A stretch of 64,000 nt of DNA, from contig NZ_LWCU01000009.1 in assembly GCF_001650405.1 (NCBI RefSeq), forward strand, positions 24,627 through 88,626, in the 5' to 3' direction. A model generated the notes under the pieces. It searched no databases. It saw only the letters and a program-made list of their open reading frames with translations, and was not told the DNA's origin. Source of the stretch: Microbacterium sp. H83. GTDB lineage: Bacteria; Actinomycetota; Actinomycetes; Actinomycetales; Microbacteriaceae. Below are positions 46,433 to 55,709 of the stretch, one piece after another (position 1 is the first letter of the stretch; every line of letters begins with the position of its first letter). The position numbers and the translations under genes were made by a program.

Positions 46433-47776
46433 ATGGGACGCTCTCCTTTCACTCTAGCCGCGGCGGTGACGGCCGCACTGCCCGGAGCGGACGTCACGGG
46501 GGCCCGCGCACTGACCGCCGACGGCGACGGCCGCTTCGACTCCGCCGTCGCCACCCTCGCCGATGGACGAGAGCTGGCGATCCGCGTCGCGGAGGACGAA
46601 GAGGCGGCTCGTGAGCTGGCCGCCGAGGCGCTCGCGCTGCGCGCCCTGACCGCCGGCGCACGCGCCATGCTGCCGTTCCGCGCACCGGACTACGTCGGAG
46701 AGACGCGGCTGGGTGACGCGCCCGCGCTGGTGACGGAACTGCTGCCGGGGTTCCAGATCGAGGCGGCGCTGATCCCCGCCGGCCGCGGCGCAGCGGAGTC
46801 GATGGGCACCGCGATCGCCGCCCTCCATTCGCTGCCGACGTCCGTCGTCCGCGGGGCCGGCCTCCTCACCCGCACCGCCCAGGAGAGCCGCGACGAGCTG
46901 GCGCGTCTCGTGGACACCGCCGCATCGACCGGGCGCGTCCCGGCCCGCCTCACCGTCCGGTGGCGCGAGGCGGTGGGCGACGACGATCTCTGGCGTTTCG
47001 AATCGTCCGTCGTGATGGGCGGTGTCCAGGCGGCGTCGTTCGTGTTCGACGACGACCCCGAGCACGGACCGGCCGTCACGGGACTGCTCGGGTGGCACGG
47101 GCTCTCCGTCGGGGATCCGGCCGTCGACCTCTCCTGGCTGTCCACCGCGCCGGATGCCGCTCCCGATGTGCACGCGGCGTACGCTCGCGGGTCCGACCGG
47201 GTGCCGGACGGCGCTCTGGAGGTGCGCGCCCGGCTTCTGGCGGAGCTGGAGTTCGCCCGCTGGCTCGTGCACGGCGATTCGCTCCGTCGACCGGACATCG
47301 TCGACGACGCCGCCGCCCTGCTCGAGGCTCTCTCCGACGGCCTCCGCTCCGACGACCTGCGCGTGATCTCGCAGCGTCAGGACGGCGTGGACTCGGCGAT
47401 GGACGCCCTCGACCGCGTCCCGGCGGCCGCCGCGGCCGGAGTGGACACCTCGATGCAGACCGACGCCTACCGTCCCGGCGAGCTGTGGCAGGAGGAGGCC
47501 GACGGCGACGCGACATCCGATCTGACGGATGCCGTGTCCGATGCCGCACATCGGGCCCAGGTCGGCAGCCTCCCGACCGAGGACCTCAGCGCCGCCCGGA
47601 TCGACGGGCACGACGACGGCGGCGATCCTCGTCTCGGGCGTCCGGACCGTTCCGACGGATCCGCCGGCGACCGCGGCGACGGTGACGACGCCGCCTCCGG
47701 GTCCTCACCCGAGGACGAGGCTCAGCGCGCTGCGCGCGCGGCGCTCCAGCGCTGGAAGAGCTCCGACTCCGAGTAG
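46433..47776 (+). CDS. phosphotransferase-fold (APH-like) protein with long acidic tail
   Basis: A 447-aa protein. The first 300 residues follow the aminoglycoside/macrolide phosphotransferase fold: lobe 1 (FDSAVATLADGRELAIRV), hinge PALVTELLPGFQI and a C-lobe with LLGWHGLSVGDPAVDLSWL. The usual HxDxxxxN catalytic loop is not clearly present, so kinase activity is doubtful. The last ~100 residues are low-complexity and Asp-rich (DGHDDGGDPRLG...). It lies between nudC and adnB, and its last 55 bases overlap adnB. A resistance role is not implied. Confidence 0.8.
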   Translation: MGRSPFTLAAAVTAALPGADVTGARALTADGDGRFDSAVATLADGRELAIRVAEDEEAARELAAEALALRALTAGARAMLPFRAPDYVGETRLGDAPALVTELLPGFQIEAALIPAGRGAAESMGTAIAALHSLPTSVVRGAGLLTRTAQESRDELARLVDTAASTGRVPARLTVRWREAVGDDDLWRFESSVVMGGVQAASFVFDDDPEHGPAVTGLLGWHGLSVGDPAVDLSWLSTAPDAAPDVHAAYARGSDRVPDGALEVRARLLAELEFARWLVHGDSLRRPDIVDDAAALLEALSDGLRSDDLRVISQRQDGVDSAMDALDRVPAAAAAGVDTSMQTDAYRPGELWQEEADGDATSDLTDAVSDAAHRAQVGSLPTEDLSAARIDGHDDGGDPRLGRPDRSDGSAGDRGDGDDAASGSSPEDEAQRAARAALQRWKSSDSE

Positions 47777-50700
47777 ATCCGGTCGCCGCGGATGACGAGG
47801 TCGTCGGCCACGTAGTAGAGCGCGACCTCGATCTCGTCGAGCGGCACGCCGAACCTCCGGTGATACGCGAGCCGGTACAGGGCCAGCTGCAGCATCCGCT
47901 CCTCGCGCTCGGCGGCGGTGCGCGGAGCCTTGCCGGTCTTCCAGTCGACGATCTCGATGCGCCCGCCCCGGTCCTCACGTCGGTAGACCGCGTCGAGCTT
48001 GCAGATCACGATGTGCGGTTCGCCGGAGTCGTCGTCCATGTCGGCACCGAGGGCGAAGTCGATCTCGATCTCCACAGCGATTGGCTGGCGTCCGCCCCAC
48101 TCGCTGCGCTCGAAGATCGCCTGCAGGGTCGAGAGGTCGGCGGCGTCCGCAGCGGAGACCTCCGCCTCGCCGTATGCGACCGCGGGATCGTCTTCGTCGA
48201 GCTCCCAGAGCGCCTCGTCGACGCGCGCGCCGACGCCGACGATCTCGCTGCGCCGCTCCACCCAGGCGTGGAAGAGCGTCCCGAGGCGGGTCTGCCGGTA
48301 GGGACGCTCCGGCATCGGACGGACGATCGACGAGATCGTGCCGTGGAAGTCCGTGACGTAGTCCTTGAACCGCGATGCGGGCACGCGCGTGGGCGGCGGC
48401 GCATCCGTGCCCCGCAGCCGGGCAGCCCGTTCCGCGAGCAGGCGAGCGAGCTCGGGCGTCGCCACCGCGTCCTGCTCCGCGGCATCCCGCACGGCGCGCG
48501 CGGCCGCCTCGACCGCACTGCGGCGAGCGCCGAGCGGATCGAGGGGCCAGGTGAGGGTGGCTCCCGGACCCTCGTACGGGTTGTCGTCCGGGTCGACGGG
48601 CTCGATCGGGTCGAGTCCCTCCGCGTCCATCGCCTCGACGAGGTATGGGCTCGGCACCCGCGGGGACTTCTGCCCCGCCCAGTGCGCTCCGGTGAGCAGC
48701 AGATCGGTGCGGGCACGCGTCACCGCCACGTAGGCGAGACGACGCTCCTCCTGCTGCTGGTACTCCCGGTAGGCGTCCTTGAACCTCCGCAGCGCCCCGC
48801 CGCGCGGATTCGCCTTCGATACGCCGCCGGACAGGGAGGACTGTGCGAGCGCCTGGCGCTTCTTCGGGTCGGTCTCGTCCCCGACCGCCGCGACGGGATC
48901 CCAGTCGAAGACCGGCAGCGCGTCGCGATCGCCGCGCAGCGCGAACGGCACGACTCCGAAACCGAACCACCCCGACGTGTCGGACACGCGGCTCGGCAGC
49001 TCGTCCGCCACGAGTCGTACCACGGCGACGGCATCCCATTCCAGGCCCTTCGAGCCGTGGATCGTGAGCAGCTGCACGACGCCGGGCTCGGGGGGCTCGG
49101 GGCGCGGCATCAGCTCGTCGGTGCTCTCGGCCTTGTCCAGCCAGGCGAGGAGACTGCCGATCGTCCCCCGCTCGTCGGCGGAGAGGAACGCGCGCACCTC
49201 GTCGGAGAACGCCCGCAGCTGCGTCGCGGCGATGCGGGCCGGCCCCCTCGTCTCGTTCGCGGCGAGCTCGATGTCGAGGCGGAGCTCCAGCTCGATCAGC
49301 CTCACCAGTTCGGGGATCGGCTGAGACGATGCACGACGCAGTCGCTCCAGCATCTCCCCCGCCTGGCGGATCCGCGCCCTCCCCTCGGGCGTGATGCCGG
49401 CGATCAGGCGGTAGTCGTCGCGCACGGCCCGCACCACGTCGACGGCGTCGATGATCGACACCGCCTCATCGGCTCCCCGTGACGAGCGCAGGCGCAGACG
49501 CACCTCCTCGGGCAGGGGCGCCATCGCCGTGTCGCGCTCCGACAGCGTGCGGCCGAGATCGTAGAGGGCCGCCATGTCCGCCACGCCGACGCCGAATCGC
49601 GGTCCGGTGAGCAGCCTGATCAGCGCGGAGCCGGCCGTCGGGTCGTGGACGACCCGCAGCGTCGACACGACGTCGACGACCTCCGGAGTGGCGAGCAGGC
49701 CGCCGAGGCCGAGGATCCGATGCGGGATCCCCTGAGACGCGAGGGCGGCCGCGAAGGTCTGCATGTGCTTCTTCGAACGGAAGAGGATCGCGCCCGTGTG
49801 GGGACGCCCCGCCACGCCCGCGTCGTGCGCCGCGCGACGCTCCGCGAACCAGGAGGCCACCGCGTCGGCCTCCTCGTCGACGGTGAACGGGTACCTGACC
49901 TCGACGGACCCCGCCCCTGCGCCCGGACGGGGCTCGAGCGGCGGCACATCCAGACCCGGTCGCTGCAGCGGCACGAGCACGCGGTTGGCGACGTCCAGGA
50001 TGCTGCTGTCGTTGCGCCAGCTCGTCATCAGGCTGTAGGTGCGGACGCGCGACTTGTCGCTCCGGCCGGTGAAGGCGCCCGCGAACGCGTAGAGATTGTC
50101 GGCGCTGGCGCCCCGCCATCCGTAGATCGACTGATGCGGATCGCCCACCGCCATCACCGCGGAGTCCCGGAAGAGCTCTGCGAGGAACTTCGTCTGGATG
50201 ACCGAGGTGTCCTGGTACTCGTCGAGCAGCACGACCCGGTGCTGCTCCCTGAGCTCCAGGCGGACGTCCGGTGCGGACTCGACGATGTCGTAGGCCCCGC
50301 CCACCTGATCAGCGAAGTCGAGCACCCCGCGCCGGCTCTTCTCGGCGATGTAGTCCCGCACCAGCTGGGCGAGCGTGCCCAGACCGAGCAGGTTGCCCGC
50401 GGCCTTGTCCACATCGCCGTTGCCGCGGTACGGCTCGAAGGCGGTCGCCTGCTCACGCGCGATGCGCACCGCATGGTCGAGGTCGACGCGGTGGTCGAGC
50501 ACGTCGCCGGCGAGTCGCTGCACCGCGTCGATCACGGTCCCGAGGGCGAAGTCGATCTCCTCGAGCTGCGGGAGGTCGGCGCGGAGCACGACCTCGCGGG
50601 CCAGCATCCACGACGCCGCCTGGCTCAGCATCGCGACGTCGGAATCGCGTCCGATGCGGGCCGCATGCTCGCGCACGATCCCGTCGGCGAACGCGTTGTA

Positions 50701-51234
50701 GGTCGAGACCCGCGGTCGTATCAGCAGATCCTCCGCCGAGCGCGGCGTCGTCGGCTGCCACCCGGTGCCGTGCCGATCCGCGAGCTCGTCGAGCACATCC
50801 CTCCGTACGAGCTCGCGCTGACGCGCGGACCCGGCCTCGTCGACTCGGCGCAGCGCGCCCGAGGCGACGATCTCGGGCAGGAAGGGCAGCAGTCCGCGCC
50901 TGCCGTACTCGTCGATGACGGCGAGGCGCGCGCCGATGCGCTCGGCCAGCTCGCCCGCGGCCTTCCTGGTGAACGTGAGACCGAGGATCTCGTCACGCCG
51001 GACGTGCCCGTTCGCCACGAGCCACACGACCCGCCCGGACATGGTCTCGGTCTTCCCGCTGCCGGCTCCGGCGACGACGAGCGCCGGCACCGGCGGAGCC
51101 TCGATGACACGCTGCTGCGCGGCGGTCGGCGGCGGCTGCCCCAGGGCCGCGGCGATGTCGGTCGCGGAAATCCCGAGGTTCCCCGGCCACGCCTCGGCGA
51201 TGCCCGTGGACGTGTGCTCATCGGCGAGCGTCAT
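47722..51234 (-). CDS. adnB: AdnB-type helicase-nuclease
   Basis: A 1170-aa UvrD-like helicase with a C-terminal RecB-family nuclease. Walker A VVAGAGSGKTETM, DEYQDTSVIQ, AVGDPHQSIYGWRGA, TIHGSKGLEWDAV and YVAVTRARTDLLL are all intact. The nuclease site is IEIVDWKTGKAP, followed by LQLALYRLAYHRRFG. In mycobacteria AdnA-AdnB resects double-strand breaks and AdnB is the leading motor. Its ATG overlaps the adnA stop (ATGA), so they are made together. Its 3' end overlaps the convergent phosphotransferase gene. Confidence 0.93.
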   Translation of the reverse strand: MTLADEHTSTGIAEAWPGNLGISATDIAAALGQPPPTAAQQRVIEAPPVPALVVAGAGSGKTETMSGRVVWLVANGHVRRDEILGLTFTRKAAGELAERIGARLAVIDEYGRRGLLPFLPEIVASGALRRVDEAGSARQRELVRRDVLDELADRHGTGWQPTTPRSAEDLLIRPRVSTYNAFADGIVREHAARIGRDSDVAMLSQAASWMLAREVVLRADLPQLEEIDFALGTVIDAVQRLAGDVLDHRVDLDHAVRIAREQATAFEPYRGNGDVDKAAGNLLGLGTLAQLVRDYIAEKSRRGVLDFADQVGGAYDIVESAPDVRLELREQHRVVLLDEYQDTSVIQTKFLAELFRDSAVMAVGDPHQSIYGWRGASADNLYAFAGAFTGRSDKSRVRTYSLMTSWRNDSSILDVANRVLVPLQRPGLDVPPLEPRPGAGAGSVEVRYPFTVDEEADAVASWFAERRAAHDAGVAGRPHTGAILFRSKKHMQTFAAALASQGIPHRILGLGGLLATPEVVDVVSTLRVVHDPTAGSALIRLLTGPRFGVGVADMAALYDLGRTLSERDTAMAPLPEEVRLRLRSSRGADEAVSIIDAVDVVRAVRDDYRLIAGITPEGRARIRQAGEMLERLRRASSQPIPELVRLIELELRLDIELAANETRGPARIAATQLRAFSDEVRAFLSADERGTIGSLLAWLDKAESTDELMPRPEPPEPGVVQLLTIHGSKGLEWDAVAVVRLVADELPSRVSDTSGWFGFGVVPFALRGDRDALPVFDWDPVAAVGDETDPKKRQALAQSSLSGGVSKANPRGGALRRFKDAYREYQQQEERRLAYVAVTRARTDLLLTGAHWAGQKSPRVPSPYLVEAMDAEGLDPIEPVDPDDNPYEGPGATLTWPLDPLGARRSAVEAAARAVRDAAEQDAVATPELARLLAERAARLRGTDAPPPTRVPASRFKDYVTDFHGTISSIVRPMPERPYRQTRLGTLFHAWVERRSEIVGVGARVDEALWELDEDDPAVAYGEAEVSAADAADLSTLQAIFERSEWGGRQPIAVEIEIDFALGADMDDDSGEPHIVICKLDAVYRREDRGGRIEIVDWKTGKAPRTAAEREERMLQLALYRLAYHRRFGVPLDEIEVALYYVADDLVIRGDRIYSESELFQRWSAARAAR

Positions 51235-54200
51235 GCGCTCACCGCCGCGATCGTGTGGATGCGGCAGGGGTTGATCCGACGCTGCGTGTCGGCGCAGTGC
51301 GCCTCGACCTGCGCCGTGAAGCTCGCGGCGGACATGCCCCGCGCGGCCTCGCCGACGCGACGGAGGAAGGCGTCCCGGCTCTCGTCGCCGAGCGTGTGCT
51401 GATGCGCGACGCGATAGTCGCTCTTGGCCAGCGTCTTCGACACGATCACGAGGCGGGCCCCGGCCAGCGCCTCGGCCGGCGCGCCCTCGATGAGTCCCTG
51501 CTGCACGGCCACCTGGTATGCGGCGAGCTGCGCGTGATCGACGACGCCGGAGTCGGACTCGGGATCCGTCCTGCCCGTCTTGAGGTCGACCACGACGACC
51601 CGGTCACGGCCGGTGGACGCATCGCTCGCGTCGTCCTGACCGGCCCCGATCGGCTGCCACCTCATCCCTCGGGCATGGCTGTGGTCGCCCGCTCCGGCCG
51701 GATAGAGCTCGACCCTGTCGATGTAGCCGTGGATGATCGCCTGGTTCGCGGTGTCCTCTCCGACGGGACGGACGGCGGGCGGGCGTCCGTCCGCGATGTC
51801 GACGGCGAAGCGGAACTCGACCTCGCTCGCCAGCTCCCGCCCGCCGTCCCGCCGCACATCGCCGAGGTACGTGTGCAGCCGCTCGACGAAGGTGTCGGCG
51901 CGACGACGCTCCTTGCGGCCGATCCACTCCGTCTCGAAGTCGAGCTCCGGCCAGTGCTCGGCGACGATCGCGCGCATCCGCTCGAGGTCGCCGTCGGGTA
52001 CGCGCTCCATCGCCTCGTGGATGATCGTCCCGATCCCGGCCGTCGGCGGCATGACGGTATCGCCGCCGAGGGCGGCGACGGCCCAGTTGAGGCCGCACTC
52101 CTCGTAGGACTCCAGCTTCGACGGAGAGACGCGGGCGCCCTCGACGGCGAGGTCTCGCAGCGACGCGTCGCTCGACGGCGGCGTCACGCCGTACCAGTCG
52201 GCGGGGTCGGCGCCCGGCACTCCCTCACGCGCGAGCACGGCGAGCTGTGCGGCCGCCTGTCCTCGCGCCGCGCTCGAGGACGAGGTCGTGAGCACCCGGC
52301 GATGCCGGGCCACGAGTCCGCGCAGGGTGAGCGGATGCTCCGCGGACGCGTGCACCGTCGGCGGCTCGGGCGGCGGGAGGAAGGAGAAGAACGGGCTGGG
52401 TGACATGTCGTCGTCGTCGACCGCCGTCACCAGGAGCCGTCGGCGCGGGCGAGAGACGGCACGGACGAACAGTCGCAGCTCGTCGTGGAGGGCCGCCCGG
52501 CGTCGGTCGAGGACTCCGGGTGCCTCCTCGGGCGTGCCGGTCCGCGCCGCGAGGAGCGCATCGGCGAGACGCCACGTCTGCAGGAGTCCTCCTCGCAGAC
52601 GGACGTTCGGCCAGACGCCGTCCTGGACCCCGGCCACCACGACGGCGTCGAACTCCGTGCCCAGCGCCGTCGCGGGTGTGAGCAGCGTCACCCGGCCGGG
52701 ACGATCGGGGCTCGTCAGCGAGTCCTCGGGGACCTCGCTGTCGAGGACGTCGCGGACGAAGGTCTCCGGCCGCTCGTTGGGCGTGCGCTCGACGAACCGC
52801 TTGGCCGCGCCGAACAGCGACACCAGCGCGTCGAGAGCCCTCGCCGTCTCGGCGCCGGCGGCCTGGAGCGACATCTCGCGCCACGCGACCTGCAGTCGGC
52901 GGCCGTCCACCGCGCGGGATTCGTCCCACACCCGCCAGAGCAGGTCATGGATGGTCTCGCCGTGCGCGGCGCCCGTCGCCACCGCGGCGACCGTCTCGGC
53001 GAAGCGCGCCGCCGTGCGGGACTCCTGCGCGTCGATGAGCGTCAGGTGGTCGGGAGCCGTCATGGCCTGCCGCAGCAGCTCCCGTGCGGGGGTCGACCCG
53101 CCGTGCTCGAGCTCGATGTGTCGAAGGCGCGCCCTGAGCCGCCGGAGACCGATCGCGTCCATGCCGCCGAAGGGCGTGCGCAGCGCCTCCTCCCAGTCCT
53201 GGGCGGTCCGCTCGTCTGCCGGGGTGAGCGCGAGCCGGACGATGCCGACGATGTCGCGCACGATCGTCTCGCTGCCGAGTGGCCGCTGCACCCCCGCAGC
53301 CCTGGTCGGGATCTCGCGCGCGGCGAGCTCGGCCTCGAGCTGTGTCACCTGGCGCGTGTCATGGGCGACGACCGCCATCGCGTCCCACGGCACATCGTGC
53401 GACAGGTGCCACTCGCGCATCACTCCGGCGATGCGGTCGAGCTCTTCGTAGGGCGAGGGGGCGATGAAGGTGCTCACCGCCTCGCGGGCCGCGTCGTCAT
53501 CGGGGACCGGGCCGGGAGGACGACGGTGATCCACTCGACCCGACGCGCCGATCGCCTGCGTGACCGTGCGGGTGAGAGCCGTCAGCGCAGGCGTCTGCCG
53601 GTGCGGGCCGTCGAGGACGTGCACCTCGCCGAGGGCGGTGGCGAGCCGCGCGAACAGCTCGGGCGTCGCGCCGCGGAAGGCTCCGGACGAGATGTCGGGG
53701 TCGCCGAACGCGAGAACCGCCGTTCCGCGCGAGCGCAGGGCGCGCACGACGTCCACTCCCCCGCGTGTGAGCTCCTGGGCGTCGTCGATCAGCACCACGC
53801 GCAGACTCCCGAGCGGGCCCAGATCGCCGGCATCCGCGGTCTGCAGGATCGCGCACGCCTCGGTCAGCAGATCGGCCGCGTCGCGGTGGGCGGCGCGCGC
53901 CTGGTCGAGGACGCCCCGATACTCGACCGCGAAATCCGCCACCGCCGACCATGACGGGTCTCCCGCTGCGCGCAGCTCGTCCGGGTGCGCGCCGAGCTCC
54001 GCGCACTCGGCGAGGAAGGCGCGCAGCTCCGAGCGGAAGCCCTTGGAGGCGCGCACGGACGGACTGAGGGCCTCGGGCCAGGGGATCCGGCCGTCTTCGG
54101 CGTCGCCGGCGAGGAGCTCGGCGATCAGGCGGTCCTGATCCGCACCCGTCAGCAGTGCCGGCGGCTCCTGACCGTCGCGCACCATCGTGCCCCGCACGAT

Positions 54201-54470
54201 CTGGAAGGCGAAGGACCCGAGAGAGCGGGCGAGCGGCCCCGGCGTCGCCTGACCGATCCGGACGCCGATGCGGTCGCGAAGAGCCGTCGCCGCCTGGCGG
54301 TTCGGGGTGAGCACCAGGAGCTCCTCCGGCCGCATCCCGACGACGTCGAGCAGGTGGACGACCCTGTCGACGAGGGTCCTGGTCTTGCCCGTCCCCGGTG
54401 CGCCCACGATCACGCCCGACGCCGTCGCAGCGGCGCCGACGACGGCTCTCTGCGCGGCATCCTGGGTCAT
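51231..54470 (-). CDS. adnA: AdnA-type helicase-nuclease
   Basis: A 1079-aa partner of AdnB. Walker A is IVGAPGTGKTRTLVD; the Walker B region reads LIDDAQELT (DDAQ rather than DEAQ); GDPDISSGAFRGATPE and TLLTPATALGTEFDAVVVAG follow. The C-terminal nuclease has VVVVDLKTGRTD and LAAYQVAVQQG. Of the Fe-S type cysteines only three are seen (SYEECGLNW, AHCADTQRRINPC). ATG 54470 follows TAGCGT and GGAGGAC; an upstream frame to 54500 adds ten unrelated residues. Confidence 0.93.
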   Translation of the reverse strand: MTQDAAQRAVVGAAATASGVIVGAPGTGKTRTLVDRVVHLLDVVGMRPEELLVLTPNRQAATALRDRIGVRIGQATPGPLARSLGSFAFQIVRGTMVRDGQEPPALLTGADQDRLIAELLAGDAEDGRIPWPEALSPSVRASKGFRSELRAFLAECAELGAHPDELRAAGDPSWSAVADFAVEYRGVLDQARAAHRDAADLLTEACAILQTADAGDLGPLGSLRVVLIDDAQELTRGGVDVVRALRSRGTAVLAFGDPDISSGAFRGATPELFARLATALGEVHVLDGPHRQTPALTALTRTVTQAIGASGRVDHRRPPGPVPDDDAAREAVSTFIAPSPYEELDRIAGVMREWHLSHDVPWDAMAVVAHDTRQVTQLEAELAAREIPTRAAGVQRPLGSETIVRDIVGIVRLALTPADERTAQDWEEALRTPFGGMDAIGLRRLRARLRHIELEHGGSTPARELLRQAMTAPDHLTLIDAQESRTAARFAETVAAVATGAAHGETIHDLLWRVWDESRAVDGRRLQVAWREMSLQAAGAETARALDALVSLFGAAKRFVERTPNERPETFVRDVLDSEVPEDSLTSPDRPGRVTLLTPATALGTEFDAVVVAGVQDGVWPNVRLRGGLLQTWRLADALLAARTGTPEEAPGVLDRRRAALHDELRLFVRAVSRPRRRLLVTAVDDDDMSPSPFFSFLPPPEPPTVHASAEHPLTLRGLVARHRRVLTTSSSSAARGQAAAQLAVLAREGVPGADPADWYGVTPPSSDASLRDLAVEGARVSPSKLESYEECGLNWAVAALGGDTVMPPTAGIGTIIHEAMERVPDGDLERMRAIVAEHWPELDFETEWIGRKERRRADTFVERLHTYLGDVRRDGGRELASEVEFRFAVDIADGRPPAVRPVGEDTANQAIIHGYIDRVELYPAGAGDHSHARGMRWQPIGAGQDDASDASTGRDRVVVVDLKTGRTDPESDSGVVDHAQLAAYQVAVQQGLIEGAPAEALAGARLVIVSKTLAKSDYRVAHQHTLGDESRDAFLRRVGEAARGMSAASFTAQVEAHCADTQRRINPCRIHTIAAVSA

Positions 54471-54477
54471 GTCCTCC

Positions 54478-54483
54478 ACGCTA
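54478..54483 (-). promoter_or_regulatory. -10 box of leaderless adnA
   Basis: TAGCGT on the minus strand, spacer GGAGGAC (7 nt), then ATG 54470. Confidence 0.55.
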
Positions 54484-54581
54484 CTGCGGCGCACGGACAT
54501 CGTCGGTCGAGCGGTGCCCGAGCTCTGTGCGCTCAGGGCGAAACCCCCTGCTGCGGCCGATCCCGGCGCGGACGGGCGGGG

Positions 54582-54587
54582 TAGAGT
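54582..54587 (+). promoter_or_regulatory. -10 box upstream of DUF3107 operon
   Basis: TAGAGT, no clear -35. It would give a leader of about 60 nt with AGGAG before GTG 54656. Confidence 0.35.
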
Positions 54588-54655
54588 TGGGCGCAGCCGC
54601 CGACCTGCACGGTCACGCGGCGCACAGCATCGTCGACTGGAAAACAGGAGTACGC

Positions 54656-54880
54656 GTGGAAATCCGCATCGGCATCATCAACACCGGCCGTGAGCTCAGC
54701 TTCGAGACCGCGGCCTCCGCGGACGAGGTCCGCTCCGAGGTCTCGAACGCGCTCGAGCAGGGCACGTCGCACGTGAGCTTCGCCGATGTGAAGGGCAACT
54801 CCTACCTCGTTCCGACCGCGCACCTCGCCTACGTCGAGCTGGGCACCGAGGAGTCCCGTCGCGTCGGCTTCGTCGCCTGA
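54656..54880 (+). CDS. DUF3107 small protein
   Basis: A 74-aa soluble protein: MEIRIGIINTGRELSFETA, DEVRSEVSNALE, VPTAHLAYVELGTEESRRVGF. It corresponds to the mycobacterial Rv3208A (TB9.4) family, found next to DEAD-box helicase and DNA repair genes. GTG start with AGGAG 5-6 nt upstream. The frame upstream is non-coding. The function is unknown. It is followed by two small membrane-protein genes with gaps of 3 and 22 nt. Confidence 0.9.
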   Translation: MEIRIGIINTGRELSFETAASADEVRSEVSNALEQGTSHVSFADVKGNSYLVPTAHLAYVELGTEESRRVGFVA

Positions 54881-54883
54881 CGC

Positions 54884-55171
54884 ATGTACATCCTGCTGGC
54901 ACTCGTCGGCGCGTGCGTGCTCGGGATCGCCGCCCACTTCCTGATCGGCGGGCGTGAGTTCCGCGGCGTCGCCGTCACCCCGGCGATCGCCACGGCTCTC
55001 GCTGCTGTCGTCTACACCGGGATGCAGTGGCTCGGCGTCGGCGAGGACAGCATCTGGCTGTGGCTCGCGAGCGTGCTGGGAGCGGTGGTCGTCGCGGCCG
55101 CGCTCACGATCATGATCGTGGCGGCCCGCCGCCGCTCGGACGCGGCGGCGAAGGCCGCGCTGGGCATCTGA
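54884..55171 (+). CDS. small three-helix membrane protein
   Basis: 95 aa with helices at about residues 2-22, 30-50 and 60-82, and an Arg/Ala-rich end. No known domain recognised. It starts 3 nt after the DUF3107 stop, so it is translated as part of that operon. Confidence 0.8.
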   Translation: MYILLALVGACVLGIAAHFLIGGREFRGVAVTPAIATALAAVVYTGMQWLGVGEDSIWLWLASVLGAVVVAAALTIMIVAARRRSDAAAKAALGI

Positions 55172-55193
55172 CGCCGGTGGATCCGCGTCTGCC

Positions 55194-55709
55194 ATGAACG
55201 AGCGGCGGACGCTTCAGGGCATTCGCATCAGCATCCTGGTGCTGATGCTGGGACTGGTGATCAGCGGAGTGACCGCGTTCCCGCTGAGGCTGGAGCTGGG
55301 CTTCGCCTCGAACGTCCTGGACGGCTCCGCGATCGATACCTGGTTCCCCGACGCCGTCGCCTGGGTGGACCGTGTCGCGGCGGCGCTCGCCGACGTCGAC
55401 GAGCGCTATCCGTTCATCGCGTACGGCACGGACTGGCTCGCCTTCGCGCACCTCGTCATCGCCGTCGTCTTCATCGGCCCCCTCATCGATCCGGTGCGCA
55501 ACATCTGGGTGACGCAGTTCGGGGTGATCGCCTGCGCCGGGATCCTGCCGCTCGCGCTCATCGCCGGCGGCATCCGCGGCATCCCTCTCGGCTGGCAGCT
55601 CATCGACATCTCCTTCGGCGTCGTCGGCGTCGTTCCCGCGCTCATCGCCTGGCGTCTCACCCGTCGGCTCGAGCGTCTGCGCACGCAGACGGCCGCACCG
55701 ACCCGCTAG
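55194..55709 (+). CDS. hypothetical four-helix membrane protein
   Basis: 171 aa with four hydrophobic segments (about 12-32, 78-98, 107-128 and 132-155). A polar loop after helix 1 holds DERYPFIAYGTDWLAFAH. No domain recognised. Third gene of the DUF3107 operon; its stop overlaps the stop of the convergent ferritin-like gene by 4 nt. Confidence 0.8.
   Translation: MNERRTLQGIRISILVLMLGLVISGVTAFPLRLELGFASNVLDGSAIDTWFPDAVAWVDRVAAALADVDERYPFIAYGTDWLAFAHLVIAVVFIGPLIDPVRNIWVTQFGVIACAGILPLALIAGGIRGIPLGWQLIDISFGVVGVVPALIAWRLTRRLERLRTQTAAPTR

Noticed and set aside
46433..47776. Macrolide or aminoglycoside resistance gene
   Set aside because: The fold is shared, but the catalytic HxDxxxxN is not clear and the gene sits in a conserved housekeeping block.
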